Assembly (NCBI RefSeq): GCF_026624755.1
Contig: NZ_JAPMXC010000011.1
Coordinates: 50,435-114,434 of the forward strand
DNA length: 64,000 nt
DNA from: Robbsia betulipollinis
GTDB lineage: Bacteria; Pseudomonadota; Gammaproteobacteria; Burkholderiales; Burkholderiaceae
Reading direction: 5' to 3'
A program made the translations under genes and the position numbers. Shown here piece by piece: positions 35,398 through 43,642 of the stretch. The notes under the pieces were generated by a model. The model was not told the origin of the DNA. It did not search any database and saw only the letters and a program-made list of their open reading frames with translations. The first letter of the stretch is position 1. Each line of letters starts with the position of its first letter.

Positions 35398-36879
35398 TCA
35401 TCGCCGCCCGACGTAATCCTCCGCGTCCACGTCGTACCCCGACGGCTCCCAGCGGATCGCCAGCAGGATCAGCAGTCCCGCCAGCGGCGCCACCGCGATC
35501 ACCCAGAACACCTTGGTCGCCAGCGCCGCGGCCAGCACCGGGAACAGGAACAGCGACACCGTCGAACTGGCGCGCGTGATCGTCTGGTTCAGCCCCACCC
35601 CCACGCCGCGCAGCGACGTCGGATAGCTGAGCGACGCATACGTCATCGTGTGCGAGCCCGGCCCCACGCCCTGCCCCAGCAGGAAGGCCGCCAGCATCGA
35701 CACCGCGATCGCCACCTCCACGCCGCTATGCGGCCGGCCCACCAGCGCCAGTCCCACCAGCGCCACGAACTGCAGCACATAGCCGAACACCGTCAGCTTC
35801 CACGCGCCCACCCGCGGCACGATACGCACCGACACCAATCCGCCGACGAAGGCGAAACACAGATTGAGCGCCAGCGAGCAGAGGATCGTCGTCAGCATCG
35901 ACTGCGCCAGGAAACTCGAAATGATCACCGGCAGGCCGAACGCCACCGCGTTGTACGCGAACGGCGACGCCACCGACATCATCGTCGCCAGTATCGTGCG
36001 GCGGCGATACACGCCCTGGAACAGCGCGCCGTAGTTACCCCAGGTCGCCCGCCTGGGCGTCACCGCGCGCAGGCGTCCCGCCGCCGTGGCGTCCACCCGC
36101 ACATCGAGCCCGTACGAGCGTCTCAGGATCGCCGCCGCGCCGTCCAGATCGCCCTGGTTCGCCGCCCAGACCGGCGACTCGCTCATATAGCGGCTGCGCA
36201 CCGCGATGATCACCACCGCCGGCACCGCACCGAAGCCCAGCAGCAGGCGCCACAGCCAGCCCGCGTGCGTGGCCGGCAGCGTGAAGTACAGACCCAGCAC
36301 CAGCAGATAGGACACGCTGATCGCCGCGTACCAGGTGGGGCACCACATCGCCACCCGCGACGCCTTGTTGCCCCGCCCCTGCAACCGCGAGAACTCCGCG
36401 AGGAACGCCATCGCCACCGGCAGGTCGATGCCCACCCCCAGACCCATCACGAAGCGCGCGCCGCCCAGCACCCAGGCGTTCGGCGCGAGCGCGCAGGCGA
36501 TGGCCGCGATCACGAAAAAGAACATGTCGGCCATGAAGACCCGGTAGCGCCCGATCCGGTCCGTCAGATAACCGCCGATGAAGGCGCCGACGATCGCCCC
36601 GAACGTAATCGCCGACGCGATGAAGCCTATGCCGGTGGGCGTCAGGCCGAATTCGCGGTTGATGTCCTTGACGCCGAACGCCAGCGCGCCGAGATCGTAG
36701 GCGTCGAGGAACACGCCGCCCAGGGCGATCGCGACGACGACGCGCGCGTCGCTGCCCGTGGCCGCGCCGTGATTGACGAGGTGGGACACGTCCGCGGCGT
36801 TGGCGATGGTGGGACGAGGGTCGGGAGCGGCGGCGTTGTGGCCGGAGTCCGCGCGGTTGGGCGCAAGGGAAGAGGACAT
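35398..36879 (-). CDS. MFS transporter
   Basis: A 493-residue twelve-span transporter. The conserved points are GGVFLDAYDLGALAFGVKDINREF in helix 1, GGYLTDRIGRYRVFMADM (motif A), GARFVMGLGVGIDLPVAMAFLAEFS in helices 4-5, and YMSESPVWAA at the end of the first half. This places it near the sugar porter/metabolite symporter boundary of the superfamily (ProP- and YdfJ-like). A hydrophilic N-terminus of about 45 residues precedes helix 1. Divergent from the RES toxin-antitoxin operon. Substrate unknown. Confidence 0.8.
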   Translation of the reverse strand: MSSSLAPNRADSGHNAAAPDPRPTIANAADVSHLVNHGAATGSDARVVVAIALGGVFLDAYDLGALAFGVKDINREFGLTPTGIGFIASAITFGAIVGAFIGGYLTDRIGRYRVFMADMFFFVIAAIACALAPNAWVLGGARFVMGLGVGIDLPVAMAFLAEFSRLQGRGNKASRVAMWCPTWYAAISVSYLLVLGLYFTLPATHAGWLWRLLLGFGAVPAVVIIAVRSRYMSESPVWAANQGDLDGAAAILRRSYGLDVRVDATAAGRLRAVTPRRATWGNYGALFQGVYRRRTILATMMSVASPFAYNAVAFGLPVIISSFLAQSMLTTILCSLALNLCFAFVGGLVSVRIVPRVGAWKLTVFGYVLQFVALVGLALVGRPHSGVEVAIAVSMLAAFLLGQGVGPGSHTMTYASLSYPTSLRGVGVGLNQTITRASSTVSLFLFPVLAAALATKVFWVIAVAPLAGLLILLAIRWEPSGYDVDAEDYVGRR

Positions 36880-36982
36880 TGGGGCTAGGGGCGTATCGAG
36901 GAGAATCGCGCGATGTTACTGAGATGGGTGCGGCAAGCCAAATGCATTTTTGTTATTTGACGAATGAGAAATCGCGCCACGC

Positions 36983-37024
36983 TTGCCAACATTGCCTCCC
37001 CACACTATATTGTTGGCAATATAG
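36983..37024 (+). promoter_or_regulatory. Nested inverted repeats upstream of the RES toxin-antitoxin pair
   Basis: Two overlapping palindromic pairs lie 20-60 bp before the antitoxin start: TTGCCAACA (36983-36991) with TGTTGGCAA (37011-37019), and CTATATTG (37005-37012) with CAATATAG (37017-37024). They are AT-rich against the background and are good candidates for antitoxin autoregulatory sites. Confidence 0.6.
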
Positions 37025-37044
37025 GCAAATAACCGGCATCCATC

Positions 37045-37674
37045 GTGATCAAAGCAAAGGAACGCCAGCCGCTCCCGCCTCTTTTCCTGACGGTGCCGCT
37101 GCCGAGCGGCCTGAATCCCGCGTTGGCGGCGTCCCTGCAGTCCGGGGTGGAGCAGGCCATCCACGCACTGGGCACCGACATCAACGTCGGCGTGCTGCCT
37201 CGTGCCGACGAACTGGCGAAGCTGATCAGCGGGCTGACCCAGCCGAACGGGGGATTGATCGACGAACGCGCGCTACGGCAAAAGACCATGCGCGCCGTGT
37301 TCGATGACGGCGAATGGCTCACCGCCGACACGATCAACAGCCTGCAAGCGTCGCCGCCGGCGAACAAATCCTTCCCGGCAAGCGACTGGAAGCGGCGGGG
37401 CCGCGTGTTCGCCCTGAGCTTCGACGGCAAGGAATATTTCGCGCGCTACCAGTTCGACGAAATGTACCAGCCCCTGCCCATCGTCAAGCCCATTCTCCAG
37501 GCGATCGGCGAGGTCGCCGACACGTGGAAGATCGCCGCGTGGTTCCATTATCCGAACGGCTGGATCGCCGACGTGGTCGAAGGGACGAAACCGGTCGCGC
37601 CCAAGGATGCGCTGGATCGTCGCGATGACGTACTGGCGGCGGCGCGTCGGATGCATGGGCGCCACGACGCGTGA
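37045..37674 (+). CDS. Probable antitoxin of a RES-type toxin-antitoxin system
   Basis: A 209-residue protein starting at GTG 37045. The C-terminal 80 residues (QFDEMYQPLPIVKPILQAIGEVADTWKIAAWF, then PNGWIADVVEGTKPVAPKDALDRRDDVLAAARRM) resemble the MbcA/ParS/Xre toxin-binding domain that precedes RES toxins. The N-terminal part, which in classical Xre antitoxins is a helix-turn-helix, is not recognised. Its stop overlaps the start of the RES gene (GTGA), the standard antitoxin-first order. The nested palindromes just upstream fit autoregulation. Assigned mainly by position and the C-terminal pattern. Confidence 0.65.
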   Translation: MIKAKERQPLPPLFLTVPLPSGLNPALAASLQSGVEQAIHALGTDINVGVLPRADELAKLISGLTQPNGGLIDERALRQKTMRAVFDDGEWLTADTINSLQASPPANKSFPASDWKRRGRVFALSFDGKEYFARYQFDEMYQPLPIVKPILQAIGEVADTWKIAAWFHYPNGWIADVVEGTKPVAPKDALDRRDDVLAAARRMHGRHDA

Positions 37675-38330
37675 CGTTCCCGGTGCCGCCGATGTTCTCG
37701 ATCCCCCCACCTGATGCCAACGCCCGCTTCACGACGATTTCACTGACACCGGAAGACGTGCCGCGGTGGTACCACGTCTACTCGACCCACCCGCACGCCA
37801 ATACGGCCACGACGTTTTCGCAGGGCTGGGGCGATACCCGGTTCGCGCCGATCGAGGCCGACGACGGCTCGGCCATCCCCACCTATTACGCGGCCAGCGC
37901 GGCGGAATGCGCGATGCTCGAATCGGTGCTGCACGACATCCCGCTGGACCCGCCCGGTCAGTTCGACATCGACCGTTTGCAGTCCTATCGTATCGCGACG
38001 CTATCGTTTTCCGGCGCGCTCGAGTGCGTGAGCTTTCATACGCCCCACCTGCCGGCACTCCGGATCAGCCGGAGCCAGTTGATCGACAGCCTGCCCGCCC
38101 ACTATGCCAGGACGCGCGCGTGGGCACGGGCGGCGTATCGGCAACGCCCGACCGCCCAGGCGATCGCGTACGGTTCACGCCGGCACGATGCGCACCGCTG
38201 CGTGATGCTTTTCGGACAGCGGCTGCCGGTGCCGCGGTTCGATGTGATCGAGGATCGGCCCCTGGCCCTCGACCCCGGTCGCGGCGAGGTGGTGACGTTG
38301 CTGCGTCAGCTCGGTATTGGTTTGAGTTGA
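37671..38330 (+). CDS. RES-domain toxin
   Basis: A 219-residue RES-family protein. Features: RWYHVYSTHPHANTATTFSQG..GDTRFAP holds the family Arg, YYAASAAECAMLESVLHDIP the conserved Glu, and IAYGSRRHDAHRCVMLFGQR the conserved Ser. RES toxins degrade NAD+ or ADP-ribosylate targets, halting growth until bound by the antitoxin. The start is a GTG at 37671 overlapping the antitoxin stop, so translation is coupled. Confidence 0.8.
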   Translation: MTFPVPPMFSIPPPDANARFTTISLTPEDVPRWYHVYSTHPHANTATTFSQGWGDTRFAPIEADDGSAIPTYYAASAAECAMLESVLHDIPLDPPGQFDIDRLQSYRIATLSFSGALECVSFHTPHLPALRISRSQLIDSLPAHYARTRAWARAAYRQRPTAQAIAYGSRRHDAHRCVMLFGQRLPVPRFDVIEDRPLALDPGRGEVVTLLRQLGIGLS

Positions 38331-38525
38331 GGGGCGGTGGTGAGCGATGCCACGTACTTATCCATCCGTCACCACGCGGTGGCATTCGACAATAGCGACT
38401 TCGAGCCAGCGGGGGGTTTCCGTGAATACGCCAATCATGGGCACTGAGCCGCTTGCTCTTACCCGCGCTCAACCAAGTCACCGGCGTTGGAAACGCAACG
38501 CCTATTTCACCTATATAAAATAATC

Positions 38526-39332
38526 ATGAATAATATTTCCGGAAATCTTGTCGCCGCTATGATTCCAATTTTATTAGGATTATTATCTATATTATCATTT
38601 TTAATTTATGCATTGTTTAGACTAAAATCTACGCGATTAATTCGAATTAAAATATGGAGGATTATTTTTGGAGATAGCGAATATTCCGACCCCGTACTGC
38701 AGCGATTTTCAAGAGAAAATCATGATATCGACCGGTTTCGCGTCACACACGGCGTCGATGCGCATTCTGTAGCGGATCTACGTAAGCTCATCACCTGGAT
38801 GAAGCGATACGGTGTCTCGGACACTGAGTTGCGAAAAGTGTGTCGATGGGTGCAACCTGCCGAGGAAAAGGTTCTACACCCTATGACTGTAGCTCGAATC
38901 GCAGCAACTGCTACATCGACATTCATTGTCTATTGCCTAAGTGCGATGACGCTTTTTACCACGACTTCCAGTACCACGCTTTTAACAATGCGTGAATCCC
39001 ATACGTCTTTTTTGACTGACGGTTACGAAGTAAGATCCAAGTTGCCAAACACCTGGAAATTCAGCGCGACATCGTGCGCCAAGCATGTCACACCATCCTC
39101 GTCCACAACGGGATTTAATGATCGCGAGATCGGTTTGATTTGCCCCGCTTTAGCCGATGGATCGTTCAAAAAAGCGGCCGACGAAGGCCTCAAAATTCAA
39201 CGCCGCGCGCTCGTCGCTATCTCCGTTATCCTATTCATTACGAGTTTTATCGGCTACACAACCATTTTGTCTACACGGCGTGCCAGAATACTTCTCAATC
39301 GAGTTGAAAAAATTCAATCGACTGTATGCTGA
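38526..39332 (+). CDS. AT-rich orphan membrane protein
   Basis: A 268-residue protein I do not recognise. Residues 8-28 (VAAMIPILLGLLSILSFLIYAL) form an N-terminal anchor. A charged cytoplasmic-type region follows (residues 30-120, with YSDPVLQRFSRENHDIDRF). Then come a second hydrophobic span (STFIVYCLSAMTLFT), a roughly 75-residue loop with two Cys, and a third span (LVAISVILFITSFIGYTTIL). The gene is far lower in GC than its surroundings and uses codons (ATA, TTA, AAT, CGA) rare in neighbouring genes, a sign of horizontal transfer. No ribosome site is seen; TATATAAAAT sits 10 bp upstream, so it may be leaderless. It lies downstream of the tRNA-Ala 3' end, a common integration spot. Confidence 0.65.
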   Translation: MNNISGNLVAAMIPILLGLLSILSFLIYALFRLKSTRLIRIKIWRIIFGDSEYSDPVLQRFSRENHDIDRFRVTHGVDAHSVADLRKLITWMKRYGVSDTELRKVCRWVQPAEEKVLHPMTVARIAATATSTFIVYCLSAMTLFTTTSSTTLLTMRESHTSFLTDGYEVRSKLPNTWKFSATSCAKHVTPSSSTTGFNDREIGLICPALADGSFKKAADEGLKIQRRALVAISVILFITSFIGYTTILSTRRARILLNRVEKIQSTVC

Positions 39333-39676
39333 CTCAGCAACAGCCTTTACGGTAGTATTTCGAGCTTGACAGGATGGCCTGTCCTCGATGGTTGCAGAAG
39401 TGGACGGCGTCCTGAGCAGTGATCGACGATATCAGCTCGACGAACGAAGTGCACAAGAAAGCCGTTTCGAAGACGCTAACCAATGGAAAAATGCAGAAGT
39501 TGTCAAAGCAATACCATCTTTCGGAACGAAAGCACGGCCGCGGCAGGAATGCGCAGATGCCTATTGAGCAGCCAGAGTGGCGACTGCCGACCACATTCTC
39601 GTGGGGTGCTCTGATCTGCTCACCATGGAAGATCGAATACCATATGGCGCCAGACGCGTCTCGCCAGTCGAAAAAA
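39333..39676. other. Non-coding stretch between orphan gene and tRNA terminator
   Basis: About 340 bp with no convincing gene, of mixed composition between the AT-rich gene and the tRNA. The only structure noticed is a short inverted repeat (GACAGG / CCTGTC, 39369-39384). It may be the remainder of the acquired segment. Confidence 0.5.
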
Positions 39677-39703
39677 ACGTGCGGCGCCTCTCGACGCCGC
39701 ACG
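39677..39703. terminator. Bidirectional intrinsic terminator next to tRNA-Ala
   Basis: A perfect 10-bp GC-rich stem (ACGTGCGGCG / CGCCGCACGT) with a 7-nt loop, flanked by seven A on the left and seven T on the right, so it works from either direction. It lies 15 bp beyond the tRNA 3' end. Confidence 0.85.
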
Positions 39704-39718
39704 TTTTTTTGCATCCCT

Positions 39719-39794
<76 letters not shown>

Positions 39795-39849
39795 ATGAAA
39801 ACCATTCTAGCATGAAAATTTTCCGCGTTGCTGATGCGGAAAACCCCCA

Positions 39850-40203
39850 TTACTTCTGCGGCGAGCCTGCCATGATCCATTCCACCACGGTCTGCGCGTC
39901 GGCCTGACTCATGCCCGGATGCGACGGCATCGGGATCATTCCCCATGCCCCGGCGCCGCCCTTCAGCACCTTCGCCGTCAGTTTCGGCACCGCCGTTGCA
40001 TCGTTCTTGTAGCGCGCCATGACGTCGTTGTACGACGGCCCCACCAGTTTGCGCGACACCGCGTGGCAGCCCATGCAGGCATTCTTGTTCGCCAGCGCCA
40101 TCGCCTTCCCGGCATCCACCGCCGCGTGCGCCTGCACCGATACCACGGTGCCCACGACCGCGCCCGCTACCGCGAGCACCCCTCTCCAGCGCTTCATTTT
40201 CAT
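39850..40203 (-). CDS. Small periplasmic c-type cytochrome
   Basis: A 117-residue class I cytochrome c. The Sec signal peptide (GVLAVAGAVVGTVVSVQAHA) precedes a single haem motif NACMGCHAVSRKLVGPSYNDV and the sixth-ligand Met in GAWGMIPMPSHPGMS. Matches the c5/c551-like monohaem electron carriers of proteobacteria. AAAGGG lies just upstream of the start. Last gene of a minus-strand run with dolP and diaA, 38 bp after dolP. Confidence 0.9.
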   Translation of the reverse strand: MKMKRWRGVLAVAGAVVGTVVSVQAHAAVDAGKAMALANKNACMGCHAVSRKLVGPSYNDVMARYKNDATAVPKLTAKVLKGGAGAWGMIPMPSHPGMSQADAQTVVEWIMAGSPQK

Positions 40204-40241
40204 AGACCCTTTCGTTTTTCCACTGTGCGCCCGTGCCCTGC

Positions 40242-41090
40242 CTATTGCAGGGTCGTGGTCGTCCGCGCCGATTTCACCGCTTTCGGATTGCCCGGCTGCG
40301 CGGACGCGGCATTGCCGATCGGCGCCGGCGCCTGCTGTTGCAGCGGCTGCGCGCTGACGTTGTCCGACGGGATCGCGCCCGTGGTCACGCCGCTGTCAGC
40401 CGCGGCGACGTTGCCCCGGGGACTGGCCGGCGTACTGTCGCCCGACGTGTCGGCCGAAGTGGTTTCCATGAACGGCTTTTTCGGCGCGCCGGCGCCTTCC
40501 GGCACGATGTACTGATACGCCTTCACGACCTGCACGACGCCGGGCACCCGGCTGGCGATGTCGGCCGCGCGCTTGCCTTCGTCCACCGTGACCAACCCCA
40601 TCAGATACACGACGCCGCGCTCGGTGACAACCTTGAAGTAGTTCGCCGACAGATCCTTCTCCGCGACGATGGACGATTTCACCTTGCTGGTGATGAAGCT
40701 GTCGTTCGAACGGCCGGTGACCGGGTTCGCGCCGCGGATCGCGAGTTCGTTGACGATGCTCTCGACGTTGCTGACGTTGCGCACGATCTTCGTGGCGAGT
40801 TCCTTCGCGCCGGCGTCCGGCACCTCGCCGACGATCAGCACGCGGCGGTTGAAGACGGCGACATCGACGTGCGCCTGATCGGGCAGATCGCTCGACAACT
40901 GCGCGGCGGCGCGAATCTGGATCTCGCGATCGTCGGTCTGCGTGCCGACGGTGCGCCGGTCGGTCGCGATCAGCGCGCCACCGGCGGCGGCGCCGCCCAG
41001 CAGGATCAGCGGGCAACCCTGCAACGTGGCGGCGATGCCGAAGGCGCAAACCGCCATGATCAGACCTTTCTTGACGCGTGTGACCGTCAT
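40242..41090 (-). CDS. dolP: Outer-membrane lipoprotein with two BON domains (DolP/YraP-like)
   Basis: A 282-residue lipoprotein. The signal ends in the lipobox AATLQGC, with GGAAAGGALIATDRRTVGTQTDD following. Two BON domains span about residues 50-120 (AQLSSDLPDQAHVDVAVFNRRVLIVGEVPDAG) and 125-195 (SFITSKVKSSIVAEKDLSANYFKVVTERGVVYLMG). DolP maintains outer-membrane integrity and supports amidase activation at the septum. Unlike the 190-residue E. coli protein, a roughly 80-residue low-complexity tail rich in Pro, Ala, Ser and Gln follows. Sits 20 bp after diaA, preserving the yraO-yraP order. Confidence 0.88.
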   Translation of the reverse strand: MTVTRVKKGLIMAVCAFGIAATLQGCPLILLGGAAAGGALIATDRRTVGTQTDDREIQIRAAAQLSSDLPDQAHVDVAVFNRRVLIVGEVPDAGAKELATKIVRNVSNVESIVNELAIRGANPVTGRSNDSFITSKVKSSIVAEKDLSANYFKVVTERGVVYLMGLVTVDEGKRAADIASRVPGVVQVVKAYQYIVPEGAGAPKKPFMETTSADTSGDSTPASPRGNVAAADSGVTTGAIPSDNVSAQPLQQQAPAPIGNAASAQPGNPKAVKSARTTTTLQ

Positions 41091-41109
41091 CGGACATTGA
41101 CTCCTAGTG

Positions 41110-41697
41110 TCAGTTTTCGCCCAGCAGCATCGTGTCGATGCCGTCGCACAGGCAATGAATCGTCAGCAGGTGTACTTCGTGAATACGCGTCGCGCGCTCG
41201 TGCGGGACGCCGATGTGCACATCGGTATCGGACAGCGCCTCGGTCATCCGGCCGCCATCCTTGCCGGTCAGCGCGATGACGATCATCTCGCGCTCGTGCG
41301 CGGCCTGGATCGCCGCGACAACATTGGCGGCGTCGCCCGAGGTGCTGATCGCCAGCAGGATGTCGCCGGCATGGCCGAACGCCTGCACCTGCTTCGCAAA
41401 AATCTGCGTGAAATCGACGTCGTTCGAAATCGCCGTCAGGACCGCGCCGTCGCTGGTCAGCGCGAGGCCCGCCAGCGCGGGCCGGTCGCGCTCGTAGCGG
41501 TTCACCAGCTGCGCGGCGAAATACTGCGCAAGCATGGCGGACCCGCCATTGCCGCACGCGAGCACCTTGCGGTTGTCGATCAGCGCCGAAAACATCGTGT
41601 CGATGGCGGCGCAAACCGCCGGCGCGAGCGTGTCGACCGCCTCGAGCTTCGCGGCAACGCTTTCGTTGAACTGTCTCTGAATACTTTCGATCGACAT
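41110..41697 (-). CDS. diaA: SIS-domain protein, DiaA/phosphoheptose isomerase-like
   Basis: A 195-residue SIS protein. CGNGGSAMLAQYFAAQLVNRYERDRPALAGLAL, then AFGHAGDILLAISTSGDAANVVAAIQAAHE, follow GmhA/DiaA closely, and EVHLLTIHCLCDGID closes the fold. DiaA binds DnaA as a tetramer and times replication initiation, while GmhA isomerises sedoheptulose 7-phosphate. The context (rsmI-yraN-diaA-dolP, as in E. coli yraL-N-O-P) favours DiaA. Confidence 0.85.
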   Translation of the reverse strand: MSIESIQRQFNESVAAKLEAVDTLAPAVCAAIDTMFSALIDNRKVLACGNGGSAMLAQYFAAQLVNRYERDRPALAGLALTSDGAVLTAISNDVDFTQIFAKQVQAFGHAGDILLAISTSGDAANVVAAIQAAHEREMIVIALTGKDGGRMTEALSDTDVHIGVPHERATRIHEVHLLTIHCLCDGIDTMLLGEN

Positions 41698-41839
41698 CCG
41701 GATGGCATTCCCTCATGCGTGACAAGGCCCGGCCTGCGCCGCACGCGAAACAGGAGTGTACCGTACTCGCGCACCGGCGCGAACGACCGTCCGGCCTGGA
41801 GCGCGCCGGCTGGCTCGATGCCGCACGTGTCCTTCCCGT

Positions 41840-42502
41840 TCAATCGACGATGCCGAACGCGTCCGGCAACCAGACGATCCGGCCCTGCTCGAAGGCCAGC
41901 ACATCGAAGCGGCACGGCGGCGGGGGACCACGCCAGCGCATCAGCCAGACGGCGGCGCCGCGCCGTAAACGCGCGCGCTTGTGCGCACCGACGCTGGCCG
42001 CCGCGCCGCCGTAGCGGGCGCTGCCGCGCGCCCGAACCTCGACGAACACGACCACTCCCGCCGGGTCGCGCATGATCAGATCGATCTCGACGCCGCCCGC
42101 CCGAACGTTCTGCCCGAGCCGGCGCCAGCCCTGCTCGACGAGATGACGCAAGGCCAGGCGCTCGTACAGCGCGCCACGCGCGGTCCTGTCGAGCGGCGGC
42201 GCGGTGCGTGCCGGCGTGCCTGGCCGTATTGCGTCGCGCGGCGATCTGCTACGCCGCGACGCGTCGGGCGGCAACCCGCTGGGCGGCAACCCGCCGGACA
42301 GCAATCCGCTGGGCGGCAACCCGCTGGGCGGCAACCCGCTGGGCGGCAACCCGCTGGGCGGCAATCCGCCGGGCCGCGCACCGCCGGGCGGCGATCCGTC
42401 CCAGGACGCTCCGTCGGACCGCGTCGCACCCGCCTTTCTCGACACCCGTGTCCCGGGGATCCGGTTTTGCATGCCGCCGCCCTTTTCCATCGCGCTCCCC
42501 AT
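41840..42502 (-). CDS. UPF0102 (YraN-like) protein with pentapeptide-repeat N-terminal extension
   Basis: A 220-residue protein. Residues about 107-220 form the UPF0102/YraN domain: RGALYERLALRHLVEQGWRRLGQNVRAGGVEIDLIMRDPAGVVVFVEVRAR, with the endonuclease-like E-D-E residues. The usual VEVKxR Lys is replaced by Arg here. The first 105 residues are extra: family members are near 120 residues. They contain tandem PPSGL-type pentapeptides encoded by 15-bp repeats, and no internal Met offers a shorter start. Divergent from rsmI, as in many proteobacteria. Confidence 0.82.
   Translation of the reverse strand: MGSAMEKGGGMQNRIPGTRVSRKAGATRSDGASWDGSPPGGARPGGLPPSGLPPSGLPPSGLPPSGLLSGGLPPSGLPPDASRRSRSPRDAIRPGTPARTAPPLDRTARGALYERLALRHLVEQGWRRLGQNVRAGGVEIDLIMRDPAGVVVFVEVRARGSARYGGAAASVGAHKRARLRRGAAVWLMRWRGPPPPCRFDVLAFEQGRIVWLPDAFGIVD
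42266..42400. repeat. 15-bp tandem repeat inside the yraN-like gene, about nine copies
   Basis: Nine head-to-tail copies of GGGCGGCAACCCGCT (plus strand). Several are exact (copies 1 and 4-6); the others differ at 1-5 positions. On the minus strand they encode Pro/Ser/Gly/Leu pentapeptides. Being multiples of 3, copy-number changes would keep the frame. Confidence 0.9.
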
Positions 42503-42594
42503 GAGACAATGCTCTCCCGTCAGCCGGCCGCCCGCGCGTTCAGCCGCGCCGGCCGCCCCTTGACGCAGACCACGACGACCGTCTGCGCCGTCCG

Positions 42595-42605
42595 CCCCCC
42601 CCCCC
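42595..42605. repeat. Poly-C(11) tract upstream of rsmI
   Basis: An uninterrupted run of eleven C lies 40 bp before the rsmI start, in the divergent gap shared with the yraN-like gene. Such homopolymers slip easily and could alter promoter spacing or leader structure. Confidence 0.8.
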
Positions 42606-42645
42606 GGACGCCGCCGCGACGTCCCTTTCGCACCAGGACCCCGCC

Positions 42646-43581
42646 TTGACCGATCCGCTTGCGCTCGCCTCGTCGCAGCACTACCCCCCGGCCACCCTCT
42701 ACATGGTGGCGACTCCGATCGGCAATGTCGCCGATATTTCGCTACGGGCCTTGCACCTGCTGGGCCTGTGCGACCGGCTCGCCGCCGAGGACACGCGCAA
42801 TACCGCGCAGCTGCTGTCCCGTTACGGCATCGCCAAGCCGATGATCGCCGCGCACGACCATAACGAGAACGAGGCGGCCGAACGCATCGTCGCCTTCCTG
42901 GCCGCGGGCGAGCGGGTGGCTTTCGTGTCCGACGCCGGCACGCCCGGCATCTCGGACCCCGGCGGCCGGCTGGTGGAAGCCGCGCGGGCGGCGGGCTATG
43001 GCGTCATGCCGCTACCCGGCGCCAGCGCGGTGACCACCGCCATCAGCGCGGCGGGCGCATGGGCGTCGACCTTCACCTTCGTCGGCTTTCTCGCCTCGAA
43101 GACGAAGCAGCGCGCCGGTCAGCTCGATGCGCTGGCCGGCCACCCGCACGCGATCGTCCTGTACGAGGCCCCGCACCGGATCGAGGAAACGATGCGCGCG
43201 GCGCGCGATGCGCTGGGCGGCACGCGGCGCGTGCTGATCGCTCGCGAATTGACGAAGTTACACGAGTCGATCCATCGCGCCACCCTGGCCGAAGGGCCGG
43301 AATGGCTGGCGCGCGACGCAAATCATCGCCGGGGGGAGTTCGTGCTGGTGATCGAGGGCGCGCCGGCGCCGGGCGACGGCGAGCGGGATGCCGCCGCGCA
43401 TGACGGGCTGTTGCGCGCGCTGCTCGACGAGTTGCCGGTCAGCGCCGCGGCGCGCGTGGCGGCGCGCATCAGCGGAGTATCGCGCGGCGTGCTGTATGCG
43501 CGTGCGTTGCAACTGGCGGGAAATGATTCGGACGAAGAGGCGGCGGACGGGGAAAACGCGGAAGGAAGCGCCGCCCCCTAA
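42646..43581 (+). CDS. rsmI: 16S rRNA 2'-O-ribose C1402 methyltransferase
   Basis: A 311-residue SAM-dependent methyltransferase that 2'-O-methylates C1402 in the ribosomal decoding centre. Signature stretches: TLYMVATPIGNVADISLRAL, LAAEDTRNTAQLLSRYGI, AFVSDAGTPGISDPGGRLVEAA, PLPGASAVTTAISAAG and VLYEAPHRIEETM. The start is a TTG at 42646, since the conserved domain begins about 15 residues later and the next ATG would cut into it. AGGA lies 8-9 nt upstream. The C-terminal 60 residues are Ala/Glu-rich as usual. Confidence 0.92.
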   Translation: MTDPLALASSQHYPPATLYMVATPIGNVADISLRALHLLGLCDRLAAEDTRNTAQLLSRYGIAKPMIAAHDHNENEAAERIVAFLAAGERVAFVSDAGTPGISDPGGRLVEAARAAGYGVMPLPGASAVTTAISAAGAWASTFTFVGFLASKTKQRAGQLDALAGHPHAIVLYEAPHRIEETMRAARDALGGTRRVLIARELTKLHESIHRATLAEGPEWLARDANHRRGEFVLVIEGAPAPGDGERDAAAHDGLLRALLDELPVSAAARVAARISGVSRGVLYARALQLAGNDSDEEAADGENAEGSAAP

Positions 43582-43642
43582 CCCGTCAACCGTGGGGCGA
43601 CGTTGGCGTCCCGTGCTTGTCGCAGTAGGGCGACGGCTCGCA

